Part shown: piece by piece, positions 49,701 to 63,924 of the stretch
Numbering within the stretch: position 1 is the first letter of the stretch
Layout: every line of letters starts with the position of its first letter
Assembly (NCBI GenBank): GCA_037501455.1
Contig: CM074855.1
Span: forward strand, 56,117,001-56,181,000
Origin: Lantana camara
Lineage: Eukaryota; Streptophyta; Magnoliopsida; Lamiales; Verbenaceae
Reading direction: 5' to 3'
DNA: 64,000 bases
Notes under the pieces: model-generated
Databases searched by the model: none
Told to the model about the DNA's origin: nothing
The model's input: the letters and a program-made list of their open reading frames with translations, nothing else
Translations under genes and position numbers: made by a program

Positions 49701-50081
49701 TGAATAGTGCTGCTGCGCGAGGAAGACGATGAAGGCAGGAGCTGCTGAAATGGCACGCAAAACGAGGAAACCCGAGTATATATCTCGGATTCTCGTACTC
49801 AAAAACGATCGGAAGAACGGGCTAACGAAGTCAGAATTGAGCAAACTTAGAGTCTACGGACTCGTCTCGATGCCCCGGACGCAAATGAAGGGTCAAAGAA
49901 GTCAAAATCTCTACCGAACGAGAAGTGACCGAAAAGCCCCTTAAAAGAAGAAAATTACAAAAAGGGCCCTAACTCTAAAATAGTTCAAAAGTGGGCCACA
50001 CAACGCACCAAACACAAAATTAAATACATAAAAAGGTTAGAAGGTGACGTACCTTATTTATCGAATGAGCGGGGCGTTACA
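46747..50081 (-). mobile_element. Solo LTR of the type 2 retrotransposon
   Basis: 3335 bp, nearly identical to both LTRs of the element at 25867-35773, with TCAAA on each side and no internal domain. The flanks match those of the full-length element at offsets 20880 (left) and 14308 (right); their difference, 6572, is exactly one LTR plus the internal domain. It is thus the collapsed form of the same insertion in a duplicated segment. Private changes seen are 47701, 48906, 49204, 49388 and 49981. It shares no private change with either LTR of the intact copy. Confidence 0.93.
47756..47851 (-). other. 96-base conserved block, copy in solo LTR
   Basis: Same block as 26876-26971 at offset 20880, without changes. 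Candidate promoter motifs lie at 48011-48086. Confidence 0.85.
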
Positions 50082-50086
50082 TCAAA
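50082..50086. repeat. Target site duplication TCAAA, right copy (solo LTR)
   Basis: Follows GGGGCGTTACA directly and matches 46742-46746. The satellite continues in phase. Confidence 0.95.
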
Positions 50087-51634
50087 TTTGATCCCAACTT
50101 AATATTACAATGTATTAAATCATAAATCGAATAACGAAGAACGAGAGGGTCATTATTTCTGAATTATCAGTTCGTAAAATTGAAGTACTGAAAACATAAA
50201 TTGAAGTATTGTTGCATTTAACATGGAGTTTGAATATTCGAAAATAAGGTGTTCCGACACAATACGATTATTGGAACCTTAAATTGAGATTCAGTGAAAC
50301 CTAGGTGTCTATTCGTAAAGGGCGAAGTTTGATTATCCGATAACAGGGTGTTCATCGGATATTTCGAAACAACGAGTGTCATCGCTTCAAAAGTATTAAT
50401 TCGTAAAATTGGGACATATATATGCATAGTAAGGAGAAATAACTTAAAAACATTTCATAAAGATGAAATCTCTACATATATTGTTAGAAACACTTGTAAT
50501 TACGAGAAAGTGATTAAATATTTCGGGAAAACATAAGTTCAAATTTGATCCCAACTTAATATTACAATGTATTAAATCATAAATCGAATAACGAAGAACG
50601 AGAGGGTCATTATTTATGAATTATCTGTTCGTAAAATTGAAGTACTGAAAACATAAATTGAAGTATTGTTGCATTTAACATGGAGTTTGAATATTCGAAA
50701 ATAAGGTGTTCCGACACAATACGATTATTGGAGCCTTAAATTGAGATTCAGTGAAACCTAGGTGTCTATTCGTAAAGGGCAAAGTTTGATTATCCGATAA
50801 CAGGGTGTTCATCGGATATTTCGAAACAACGAGTGTCATCGCTTCAAAAGTATTAATTCGTAAAATTGGGACATATATATGCATAGTAAGGAGAAATAAC
50901 TTAAAAACATTTCATAAAGATGAAATCTCTACATATAATGTTAGAAACACTTGTAATTACGAGAAAATGATTAAATATTTCGGCAAAACATAAGTTCAAA
51001 TTTGATCCCAACTTAATATTACAATGTATTAAATCATAAATCGAATAACGAAGAACGAGAGGGTCATTATTTCTGAATTATCAGTTCGTAAAATTGAAGT
51101 ACTGAAAACATAAATTGAAGTATTGTTGCATTTAACATGGAGTTTGAATATTCGAAAATAAGGTGTTCCGACACAATAAGATTATTGGAGCCTTAAATTG
51201 AGATTCAGTGAAACCTAGGTGTCTATTCGTAAAGGGCGAAGTTTGATTATCCGATAACAGGGTGTTCATCGGATATTTCGAAACAACGAGTGTCATCGCT
51301 TCAAAAGTATTAATTCGTAAAATTGGGACATATATATGCATAGTAAGGAGAAATAACTTAAAAACATTTTATAAAGATGAAATCTCTACATATATTGTTA
51401 GAAACACTTGTAATTACGAGAAAGTGATTATATATTTAGGGAAAACACAAGTTCAAATTTGATCCCAACTTAATATTACAATGTATTAAATCATAAATCG
51501 AATAACGAAGAACGAGACCGTCATTATTTATGAAGTACCAGTTCGTAAAATTGAAGTACTGAAAACAAAAATTGAAGTATTGTTGCATTTAACATAGAGT
51601 ATGAATATTCGAAAATAAGGTGTTCCCACACAAT

Positions 51635-53389
51635 ACGATTATTGGAGCCTTAAATTGAGATTCAGTGAAACCTAGGTGTCTATTCGTAAAGGGCGAAGTA
51701 TGATTATCCAAGAACAAGGTTTTCATCGGATATTTCGAAACGACGAGTGTCATCGCTTCAAAAGTATTAATTCGTAAAATTGGGATATATAAATGCATAG
51801 AAAGGAGAAATAACTTAAAAACATTTCATAAATACGAAATCCCTACATATATTGTTAGAAACACTTGTAAATACGAGAAAGTGATTAAATATTTCGGGAA
51901 AACATAAGTTCAAATTTGATCCCAACTTAATATTACAATGTATTAAATCATAAGTCGAATAATGAAGAACGAGAGGGTCATTATTTCTGAAGTATCAGTT
52001 CGTAAAATTGATGTACTGAAAACAGAAATTGAAGTATTGTTGCATTTAACATAGAGTTTGAATATTCGAAAATAAGGTGTTCCAACACAATACGATTATT
52101 GGAGCCTTAAATTGAGATTCAGTAAAACTTAGGTGTCTATTCGTAAAGGGCGAAGTTTTATTATCCGATAACAGGGTGTTCATCGGATATTTCGAAACAA
52201 CGAGTGTCATCGCTTCAAAAGTATTAATTCGTAAAATTGGGACATATATATGCATAGTAAGGAGAAATAACTTAAAAACATTTCATAAAGATGAAATCTC
52301 TACATATATTGTTAGAAACACTTGTAATTACGAGAAAGTGATTAAATATTTCGGGAAAACATAAGTTCAAATTTGATCCCAACTTAATATTACAATGTAT
52401 TAAATCATAAATCGAACAACGAAGAACGAGAGGGTCATTATTTCTGAATTATCAGTTCGTAAAATTGAAGTACTGAAAACATAAATTGAAGTATTGTTGC
52501 ATTTAACATGGAGTTTGAATATTCGAAAATAAGGTGTTCCGACACAATACGATTATTGGAGCCTTAAATTGAGATTCAGTGAAACCTAGGTGTCTATTCG
52601 TAAAGGGCGAAGTATGATTATCCAAGAACAAGGTTTTCATCGGATATTTCGAAACGACGAGTGTCATCGCTTCAAAAGTATTAATTCGTAAAATTGGGAT
52701 ATATAAATGCATAGAAAGGAGAAATAACTTAAAAACATTTCATAAATACGAAATCCCTACATATATTGTTAGAAACACTTGTAAATACGAGAAAGTGATT
52801 AAATATTTCGGGAAAACATAAGTTCAAATTTGATCCCAACTTAATATTACAATGTATTAAATCATAAGTCGAATAATGAAGAACGAGAGGGTCATTATTT
52901 CTGAAGTATCAGTTCGTAAAATTGATGTACTGAAAACAGAAATTGAAGTATTGTTGCATTTAACATAGAGTTTGAATATTCGAAAATAAGGTGTTCCAAC
53001 ACAATACGATTATTGGAGCCTTAAATTGAGATTCAGTAAAACTTAGGTGTCTATTCGTAAAGGGCGAAGTTTTATTATCCGATAACAGGGTGTTCATCGG
53101 ATATTTCGAAACAACGAGTGTCATCGCTTCAAAAGTATTAATTCGTAAAATTGGGACATATATATGCATAGTAAGGAGAAATAACTTAAAAACATTTCAT
53201 AAAGATGAAATCTCTACATATATTGTTAGAAACACTTGTAATTACGAGAAAGTGATTAAATATTTCGGGAAAACATAAGTTCAAATTTGATCCCAACTTA
53301 ATATTACAATGTATTAAATCATAAATCGAACAACGAAGAACGAGAGGGTCATTATTTCTGAATTATCAGTTCGTAAAATTGAAGTACTG
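51635..53389 (+). repeat. 914-bp tandem duplication of two monomers
   Basis: 51635-52475 repeats at 52549-53389. Shared private markers are TATCCAAGAACAAGG, AATACGAAATCCC, AAAACTTAGGTGTC, GAAGTTTTATTATCC and CGAACAACGAAG. The TATCCAAG change breaks the left arm of the monomer dyad, and both copies carry it, as does 37854. Confidence 0.8.
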
Positions 53390-53539
53390 AAAACAAAAAT
53401 TGATGTATTGTTGCATTTAACATAGAGTATGAATATTCGAAAATAAGGTGTTCCAACACAATACGATTATTGGAGCCTTAAATTGAGATTCAGTGAAACC
53501 TAGGTGTCTATTCGTAAAGGGCGAAGTATGATTATCCGA

Positions 53540-56500
53540 TAACAAGGTTTTCATCGGATATTTCGAAACGACGAGTGTCATTGCTTCAAAAGTATTAATT
53601 CGTTAAATTGGGATATGTATATGCATAGTAAGGAGAAATAACTTAAAAATATTTCATAAAGATGAAATCTCTACATATATTGTTAGAAACACTTGTAATT
53701 ACGAGAAAGTGATTAAATATTTCGGGAAAACACAAGTTCAAATTTGATCCCAACTTAATATTACAATGTATTAAATCATAAATCGAATAATGAAGAACGA
53801 GAGGGTCATTATTTCTGAAGTATCAGTTCGTAAAATTGAAGTACTGAAAACAGAAATTGACGTATTATTGCATTTAACATAGAGTTTGAATATTCGAAAA
53901 TAAGGTGTTCCAACACAATACGATTATTGGAGCATTAAATTGAGATTCAGTAAAACCTAGGTGTCTATTCGTAAAGGGCGAAGTATGATTATCCGATTAC
54001 AAGGTGTTCATCGGATATTTCGAAATAACGAGTGTCATTGCTACAAAAGTATTAATTCGTAAAATTGGGATATGTATATGCATAATAAGGAGAAATAACT
54101 TAAACACATTTCATAAAGATGAAATCTCTACATATATTGTTAGAAACACTTGTAATTACGAGAAAGTGATTAAATATTTCGGGAAAACACAAGTTCAAAT
54201 TTGATCCCAACTTAATATTACAATGTATTAAATCATAAATCGAATAATGAAGAACGAGAGGGTCATTATTTCTGAAGTATCAGTTCGTAAAATTGAAGTA
54301 CTGAAAACAGAAATTGAAGTATTATTGCATTTAACATAGAGTTTGAATATTCGAAAATAAGGTGTTCCAACACAATACGATTATTGGAGCATTAAATTGA
54401 GATTCAGTGAAACCTAGGTGTCTATTCGTAAAGGGCGAAGTATGATTATCCGATAACAAGATGTTCATCGGATATTTCGAAACAACGAGTGTCATTGCTT
54501 CAAAAGTATTAATTCGTTAAATTGGGATATGTATATGCATAATAAGGAGAAATAACTTAAAAACAATTCATAAAGATGAAATCTCTACGTATATTGTTAG
54601 AAACACTTGTAATTACGAGAAAGTGATTAAATATTTCGGGAAAACATAAGTTCAAATTTGATCCCAACTTAATATTACAATATATTAAATCACAAGTCGA
54701 ATAATGAAGAACGAGAGGGTCATTATTTCTGAAGTATCAGTTCGTAAAATTGATGTACTGAAAACAGAAATTGAAGTATTGTTGCATTTAACATAGAGTT
54801 TGAATATTCGAAAATAAGGTGTTCCAACACAATACGATTATTGGAGCCTTAGATTGAGATTCAGTGAAACCTAGGTGTCTATTCGTAAAGGGCGAAGTTT
54901 GATTATCCGATAACAGGGTGTTCATCGGATATTTCGAAACAACGAGTGTCATTGCTTCAAAAGTATTAATTCGTAAAATTGGGACATATATATGCATAGT
55001 AAGGAGAAATAACTTAAAAACATTTCATAAAGATGAAATCTCTACATATATTGTTAGAAACACTTGTAATTAAGAGAAAGTGATTAAATATTTAGGGAAA
55101 ACACAAGTTCAAATTTGATCCCAACTTAATATTACAATGTATTAAATCATAAATCGAATAACGTAGAACGAGAGCGTCATTATTTATGAAGTACCAGTTC
55201 GTAAAATTGAAGTACTGAAAACAAAAATTAAAGTATTGTTGCACTTAACATAGAGTATGAATATTCGAAAATAAGGTGTTCCAACACAATACGATTATTG
55301 GAGCCTTAAATTGAGATTCAGTGAAACCTAGGTGTCTATTCGTAAAGGGCGAAGTATGATTATCCGATAACAAGGTGTTCATCGGATATTTCGAAACAAC
55401 GAGTGTCATTGCTTCAAAAGTATTAATTCGTTAAATTGGGATATGTATATGCATAATAAGGAGAAATAACTTAAAAAACATTCATAAAGATGAAATCTCT
55501 ACATATATTGTTAGAAACACTTGTAATTACGAGAAAGTGATTAAATATTTAGGGAAAACACAAGTTCAAATTTGATCCCAACATAATATTACAATGTATT
55601 AAATCATAAACCGAATAACGAAGAACGAGAGCGTCATTATTTATGAAGTACCAGTTCGTAAAATTGAAGTACTGAAAACAAAAATTGATGTATTGTTGCA
55701 TTTAACAGAGTATGAATATTCGAAAATAAGGTGTTCCAACACAATACGATTATTGGAGCCTTAAATTGAGATTCAGTGAAACCAAGGTGTCTATTCGTAA
55801 AGGGCGAAGTATGATTATCCGATAACAAGGTTTTCATCGGATATTTCGAAACGACGAGTGTCATTGCTTCAAAAGTATTAATTCGTTAAATTGGGATATG
55901 TATATGCATAGTAAGGAGAAATAACTTAAAAATATTTCATAAAGATGAAATCTCTACATATATTGTTAGAAACACTTGTAATTACGAGAAAGTGATTAAA
56001 TATTTCGGGAAAACACAAGTTCAAATTTGATCCCAACTTAATATTACAATGTATTAAATCATAAATCGAATAATGAAGAACGAGAGCGTCATTATTTATG
56101 AAGTACCAGTTCGTAAAATTGAAGTACTGAAAACAAAAATTGATGTATTGTTGCATTTAACATAGAGTATGAATATTCGAAAATAAGGTGTTCCAACACA
56201 ATACGATTATTGGAGCCTTAAATTGAGATTCAGTGAAACCAAGGTGTCTATTCGTAAAGGGCGAAGTATGATTATCCGATAACAAGGTTTTCATCGGATA
56301 TTTCGAAACGACGAGTGTCATTGCTTCAAAAGTATTAATTCGTTAAATTGGGATATGTATATGCATAGTAAGGAGAAATAACTTAAAAATATTTCATAAA
56401 GATGAAATCTCTACATATATTGTTAGAAACACTTGTAATTACGAGAAAGTGATTAAATATTTCGGGAAAACACAAGTTCAAATTTGATCCCAACTTAATA

Positions 56501-57800
56501 TTACAATGTATTAAATCATAAATCGAATAATGAAGAACGAGAGGGTCATTATTTCTGAAGTATCAGTTCGTAAAATTGAAGTACTGAAAACAGAAATTGA
56601 CGTATTATTGCATTTAACATAGAGTTTGAATATTCGAAAATAAGGTGTTCCAACACAATACGATTATTGGAGCATTAAATTGAGATTCAGTAAAACCTAG
56701 GTGTCTATTCGTAAAGGGCGAAGTATGATTATCCGATTACAAGGTGTTCATCGGATATTTCGAAATAACGAGTGTCATTGCTACAAAAGTATTAATTCGT
56801 AAAATTGGGATATGTATATGCATAATAAGGAGAAATAACTTAAACACATTTCATAAAGATGAAATCTCTACATATATTGTTAGAAACACTTGTAATTACG
56901 AGAAAGTGATTAAATATTTCGGGAAAACACAAGTTCAAATTTGATCCCAACTTAATATTACAATGTATTAAATCATAAATCGAATAATGAAGAACGAGAG
57001 GGTCATTATTTCTGAAGTATCAGTTCGTAAAATTGAAGTACTGAAAACGGAAATTGAAGTATTATTGCATTTAACATAGAGTTTGAATATTCGAAAATAA
57101 GGTGTTCCAACACAATACGATTATTGGAGCATTAAATTGAGATTCAGTGAAACCTAGGTGTCTATTCATAAAGGGCGAAGCATGATTATCCGATAACAAG
57201 ATGTTCATCGGATATTTCGAAACAACGAGTGTCATTGCTTCAAAAGTATTAATTCGTTAAATTGGGATATGTATATGCATAATAAGGAGAAATAACTTAA
57301 AAACAATTCATAAAGATGAAATCTCTACGTATATTGTTAGAAACACTTGTAATTACGAGAAAGTGATTAAATATTTCGGGAAAACATAAGTTCAAATTTG
57401 ATCCCAACTTAATATTACAATATATTAAATCACAAGTCGAATAATGAAGAACGAGAGGGTCATTATTTCTGAAGTATCAGTTCGTAAAATTGATGTACTG
57501 AAAACAGAAATTGAAGTATTGTTGCATTTAACATAGAGTTTGAATATTCGAAAATAAGGTGTTCCAACACAATACGATTATTGGAGCCTTAGATTGAGAT
57601 TCAGTGAAACCTAGGTGTCTATTCGTAAAGGGCGAAGTTTGATTATCCGATAACAGGGTGTTCATCGGATATTTCGAAACAACGAGTGTCATTGCTTCAA
57701 AAGTATTAATTCGTAAAATTGGGACATATATATGCATAGTAAGGAGAAATAACTTAAAAACATTTCATAAAGATGAAATCTCTACATATATTGTTAGAAA
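53540..57800 (+). repeat. Duplication at 2740-bp offset
   Basis: 53540-55060 matches 56280-57800, shown by ACTTAAAAATATTTC, TTGACGTATTATTGC, TTAAACACATTTC, ACAAGATGTTCATCGG, TCTCTACGTATATTG and CCTTAGATTGAG in both. Six monomers would be 2742; the two missing bases are explained by the ACAGAGTATG deletion at 55707. Confidence 0.75.
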
Positions 57801-60800
57801 CACTTGTAATTACGAGAAAGTGATTAAATATTTCGGGAAAACATAAGTTCAAATTTGATCCCAACTTAATATTACAATGTATTAAATCATAAATCGAATA
57901 ACGAAGAACGAGAGGGTCATTATTTCTGAATTATCAGTTCGTAAAATTGATGTACTGAAAACATAAATTGAAGTATTGTTGCATTTAACATGGAGTTTGA
58001 ATATTCGAAAATAAGGTGTTCCAACACAATACGATTATTGGAGCCTTAAATTGAGATTCAGTGAAACCTAGGTGTCTATTCGTAAAGGGCGAAGTATGAT
58101 TATCCGATAACAAGGTTTTCATCGGATATTTCGAAACGACGAGTGTCATTGCTCCAAAAGTATTAATTCGTTAAATTGGGATATGTAAATGCATAGTAAG
58201 GAGAAATAACTTAAAAACATTTCATAAAGATGAAATCTCTACATATATTGTTAGAAACACTTGTAATTACGAGAAAGTGATTAAATATTTCGGGAAAACA
58301 CAAGTTCAAATTTGATCCCAACTTAATATTACAATGTATTAAATCATAAATCGAATAATGAAGAACGAGAGGGTCATTATTTCTGAAGTATCAGTTCGTA
58401 AAATTGAAGTACTGAAAACAGAAATTGAAGTATTATTGCATTTAACATAGAGTTTGAATATTCGAAAATAAGGTGTTCCAACACAATACGATTATTGGAG
58501 CATTAAATTGAGATTCAGTAAAACCTAGGTGTCTATTCGTAAAGGGCGAAGTATGATTATCCGATTACAAGGTGTTCATCGGATATTTCGAAATAACGAG
58601 TGTCATTGCTAAAAAGTATTAATTCGTAAAATTGGGATATGTATATGCATAATAAGGAGAAATAACTTAAAAACATTTCATAAAGATGAAATCTCTACAT
58701 ATATTGTTAGAAACACTTGTAATTACCAGAAAGTGATTAAATATTTAGGGAAAACACAAGTTCAAATTTGATCCCAACTTAATATTACAATGTATTAAAT
58801 CATAAATCGAATAACGTAGAACGAGAGCGTCATTATTTATGAAGTACCAGTTCGTAAAATTGAAGTACTGAAAACAAAAATTAAAGTATTGTTGCATTTA
58901 ACATAGAGTATGAATATTCGAAAATAAGGTGTTCCAACACAATACGATTATTGGAGCCTTAAATTGAGATTCAGTGAAACCTAGGTGTCTATTCGTAAAG
59001 GGCGAAGTATGATTATCCGATAACAAGGTGTTCATCGGATATTTCGAAACAACGAGTGTCATTGCTTCAAAAGTATTAATTCGTTAAATTGGGATATGTA
59101 TATGCATAGTAAGGAGAAATAACTTAAAAACATTTCATAAAGATGAAATCTCTACATATATTGTTAGAAACACTTGTAATTACGAGAAAGTGATTAAATA
59201 TTTAGGGAAAACACAAGTTCAAATTTGATCCCAACTTAATATTACAATGTATTAAATCATAAATCGAATAACGAAGAACGAGAGAATCATTATTTATGAA
59301 GTACCAGTTCGTAAAATTGAAGTACTGAAAATAAAAATTAAAGTATTGTTGCATTTAACATAGAGTATGAATATTCGAAAATAAGGTGTTCCAACACAAT
59401 ACGATTATTGGAGCCTTAAATTGAGATTCAGTGAAACCTAGGTGTCTATTCGTAAAGGGCGAAGTATGATTATCCGATAACAAGGTGTTCATCGGATATT
59501 TCGAAACAACGAGTGTCATTGCTTCAAAAGTATTAATTCGTTAAATTGGGATATGTATATGCATAGTAAGGAGAAATAACTTAAAAACATTTCATAAAGA
59601 TGAAATCTCTACATATATTGTTAGAAACACTTGTAATTACGAGAAAGTGATTAAATATTTCGGGAAAACACAAGTTCAAATTTGATCCCAACTTAATATT
59701 ACAATGTATTAAATCATAAATCGAATAATGAAGAACGAGAGGGTCATTATTTCTGAAGTATCAGTTCGTAAAATTGAAGTATTGAAAACAGAAATTGAAG
59801 TATTGTTGCATTTAACATAGAGTTTGAATATTCGAAAATAAGGTGTTCCAACACGATACGATTATTGGAGCATTAAATTGAGATTCAGTAAAACCTAGGT
59901 GTCTATTCGTAAAGGGCGAAGTATGATTATCCGATTACAAGGTGTTCATCGGATATTTCGAAATAACGAGTGTCATTGCTACAAAAGTATTAATTCGTAA
60001 AATTGGGATATGTATATGCATAATAAGGAGAAATAACTTAAAAACATTTCATAAAGATGAAATCTCAACATATATTGTTAGAAACACTTGTAATTACGAG
60101 AAAGTGATTAAATATTTAGGGAAAACACAAGTTTAAATTTGATCCCAACTTAATATTACAATGTATTAAATCATAAATCGAATAACGAAGAACGAGAGCG
60201 TCATTATTTATGAGGTACCAGTTCGTAAAATTGAAGTACTGAAAACAAAAATTGAAGTATTCTTGCATTTAACATAGAGTATGAATATTCGAAAATAAGG
60301 TGTTCCAACACAATACGATTATTGGAGCCTTAAATTGAGATTCAGTGAAACCTAGGTATCTATTCGTAAAGGGCGAAGTATGATTATCCGATAACAAGGT
60401 GTTCATCGGATATTTCGAAACAACGAGTGTCATCGCTTCAAAAGTATTAATTCGTAAAATTGGGATATATAAATGCATAGGAAGGAGAAATAACTAAAAA
60501 ACATTTCATAAAGACGAAATCCCTACATATATTGTTAGAAACACTTGTAAATACGAGAAAGTGATTAAATATTTCGGGAAAACATAAGTTCAAATTTGAT
60601 CCCAACTTAATATTACAATGTATTAAATCACAAGTCGAATAATGAAGAACGAGAGGGTCATTATTTCTGAAGTATCAGTTCGTAAAATTGATGTACTGAA
60701 AACAGAAATTGGAGTATTGTTGCATTTAACATAGAGTTTGAATATTCGAAAATAAGGTGTTCCAACACAATACGATTATTGGAGCCTTAGATTGAGATTC

Positions 60801-63800
60801 AGTGAAACCTAGGTGTCTATTCGTAAAGGGCGAAGTTTGATTATCCGATAACAGGGTGTTCATCGGATATTTCGAAACAACGAGTGTCATTGCTTCAAAA
60901 GTATTAATTCGTAAAATTGGGACATATATATGCATAGTAAGGCGAAATAACTTAAAAACATTTCATAAAGATGAAATCTCTACATATATTGTTAGAAACA
61001 CTTGTAATTACGAGAAAGTGATTAAATATTTCGGGAAAACATAAGTTCAAATTTGATCCCAACTTAATATTACAATGTATTAAATCATAAATCGAATAAC
61101 GAAGAACGAGAGGGTCATTATTTCTGAATTATCAGTTCGTAAAATTGATGTACTGAAAACATAAATTGAAGTATTGTTGCATTTAACATGGAGTTTGAAT
61201 ATTCGAAAATAAGGTGTTCCAACACAATACGATTATTGGAGCCTTAAATTGAGATTCAGTGAAACCTAGGTGTCTATTCGTAAAGGGCGAAGTATGATTA
61301 TCCGATAACAAGGTTTTCATCGGATATTTCGAAACGACGAGTGTCATTGCTTCAAAAGTATTAATTCGTTAAATTGGGATATGTAAATGCATAGTAAGGA
61401 GAAATAACTTAAAAACATTTCATAAAGATGAAATCTCTACATATATTGTTAGAAACACTTGTAATTACGAGAAAGTGATTAAATATTTCGGGAAAACACA
61501 AGTTCAAATTTGATCCCAACTTAATATTAAAATGTATTAAATCATAAATCGAATAATGAAGAACGAGAGGGTCATTATTTCTGAAGTATCAGTTCGTAAA
61601 ATTGAAGTACTGAAAACAGAAATTGAAGTATTATTGCATTTAACATAGAGTTTGAATATTCGAAAATAAGGTGTTCCAACACAATACGATTATTGGAGCA
61701 TTAAATTGAGATTCAGTAAAAACCTAGGTGTCTATTCGTAAAGGGCGAAGTATGATTATCCGATTACAAGGTGTTCATCGGATATTTCGAAATAACGACT
61801 GTCGTTGCTACAAAAGTATTAATTCGTAAAATTGGGATATGTATATGCATAATAAGGAGAAATAACTTAAAAACATTTCATAAAGATGAAATCTCTACAT
61901 ATATTGTTAGAAACACTTGTAATTACGAGAAAGTGATTAAATATTTAGGGAAAACACAAGTTCAAATTTGATCCCAACTTAATATTACAATGTATTAAAT
62001 CATAAATCGAATAACGTAGAACGAGAGCGTCATTATTTATGAAGTACCAGTTCGTAAAATTGAAGTACTGAAAACAAAAATTAAAGTATTGTTGCATTTA
62101 ACATAGAGTATGAATATTCGAAAATAAGGTGTTCCAACACAATACGATTATTGGAGCCTTAAATTGAGATTCAGTGAAACCTAGGTGTCTATTCGTAAAG
62201 GGCGAAGTATGATTATCCGATAACAAGGTGTTCATCGGATATTTCGAAACAACGAGTGTTATTGCTTCAAAAGTATTAATTCGTTAAATTGGGATATGTA
62301 TATGCATAGTAAGGAGAAATAACTTAAAAACATTTCATAAAGATGAAATCTCTACATATATTGTTAGAAACACTTGTAATTACGAGAAAGTGATTAAATA
62401 TTTAGGGAAAACACAAGTTCAAATTTGATCCCAACTTAATATTACAATGTATTAAATCATAAATCGAATAACGAAGAACGAGAGCGTCATTATTTATGAA
62501 GTACCAGTTCGTAAAATTGAAGTACTGAAAACAAAAATTAAAGTTTTGTTGCATTTAACATAGAGTATGAATATTCGAAAATAAGGTGTTCCAACACAAT
62601 ACGATTATTGGAGCCTTAAATTGAGATTCAGTGAAACCTAGGTGTCTATTCGTAAAGGGCGAAGTATGATTATCCGATAACAAGGTGTTCATCGGATATT
62701 TCGAAACAACGAGTGTCATTGCTTCAAAAGTATTAATTCGTTAAATTGGGATATGTATATGCATAGTAAGGAGAAATAACTTAAAAACATTTCATAAAGA
62801 TGAAATCTCTACATATATTATTAGAAACACTTGTAATTACGAGAAAGTGATTAAATATTTCGGGAAAACACAAGTTCAAATTTGATCCCAACTTAATATT
62901 ACAATGTATTAAATCATAAATCGAATAATGAAGAACGAGAGGGTCATTATTTCTGAAGTATCAGTTCGTAAAATTGAAGTATTGAAAACAGAAATTGAAG
63001 TATTGTTGCATTTAACATAGAGTTTGAATATTCGAAAATAAGGTGTTCCAACACGATACGATTATTGGAGCATTAAATTGAGATTCAGTAAAACCTAGGT
63101 GTCTATTCGTAAAGGGCGAAGTATGATTATCCGATTACAAGGTGTTCATCGGATATTTCGAAATAACGAGTGTCATTGCTACAAAAGTATTAATTCGTAA
63201 AATTGGGATATGTATATGCATAATAAGGAGAAATAACTTAAAAACATTTCATAAAGATGAAATCTCTACATATATTGTTAGAAACACTTGTAATTACGAG
63301 AAAGTGATTAAATATTTAGGGAAAACACAAGTTTAAATTTGATCCCAACTTAATATTACAATGTATTAAATCATAAATCGAATAACGAAGAACGAGAGCA
63401 TCATTATTTATGAAGTACCAGTTCGTAAAATTGAAGTACTGAAAACAAAAATTGAAGTATTCTTGCATTTAACATAGAGTATGAATATTCGAAAATAAGG
63501 TGTTCCAACACAATACGATTATTGGAGCCTTAAATTGAGATTCAGTGAAACCTAGGTGTCTATTCTTAAAGGGCGAAGTATGATTATCCGATAAAAGGGT
63601 GTTCATCGGATATTTCGAAACAACGAGTGTCATTGCTTCAAAAGTATTAATTCGTAAAATTGGGACATATATATGCATAGTAAGGCGAAATAACTTAAAA
63701 ACATTTCATAAAGATGAAATCTCTACATATATTGTTAGAAACACTTGTAATTACGAGAAAGTGATTAAATATTTCGGGAAAACATAAGTTCAAATTTGAT

Positions 63801-63924
63801 CCCAACTTAATATTACAATGTATTAAATCATAAATCGAATAACGAAGAACGAGAGGGTCATTATTTCTGAATTATCAGTTCGTAAAATTGATGTACTGAA
63901 AACATAAATTGAAGTATTGTTGCA
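57528..63924 (+). repeat. Two 7-monomer higher-order repeats (about 3199 bp)
   Basis: 57528-60725 and 60726-63924 show the same monomer order at offsets of 3198 to 3200. Shared markers are CCTTAGATTGAG (57588 and 60786), GGGATATGTAAATGC (58179 and 61377), ATAACGTAGAACG (58811 and 62011), ACACGATACG (59851 and 63051) and AAGTTTAAATTTG (60129 and 63329). The last match fades into the window end. The unit size equals that of the 9674 repeat, but the monomer mix differs. Confidence 0.72.

Noticed and set aside
46747..50081. An independent second insertion into a favoured TCAAA site.
   Set aside because: The flanking satellites on both sides share private mutations with those of the intact element, which an independent insertion would not explain.
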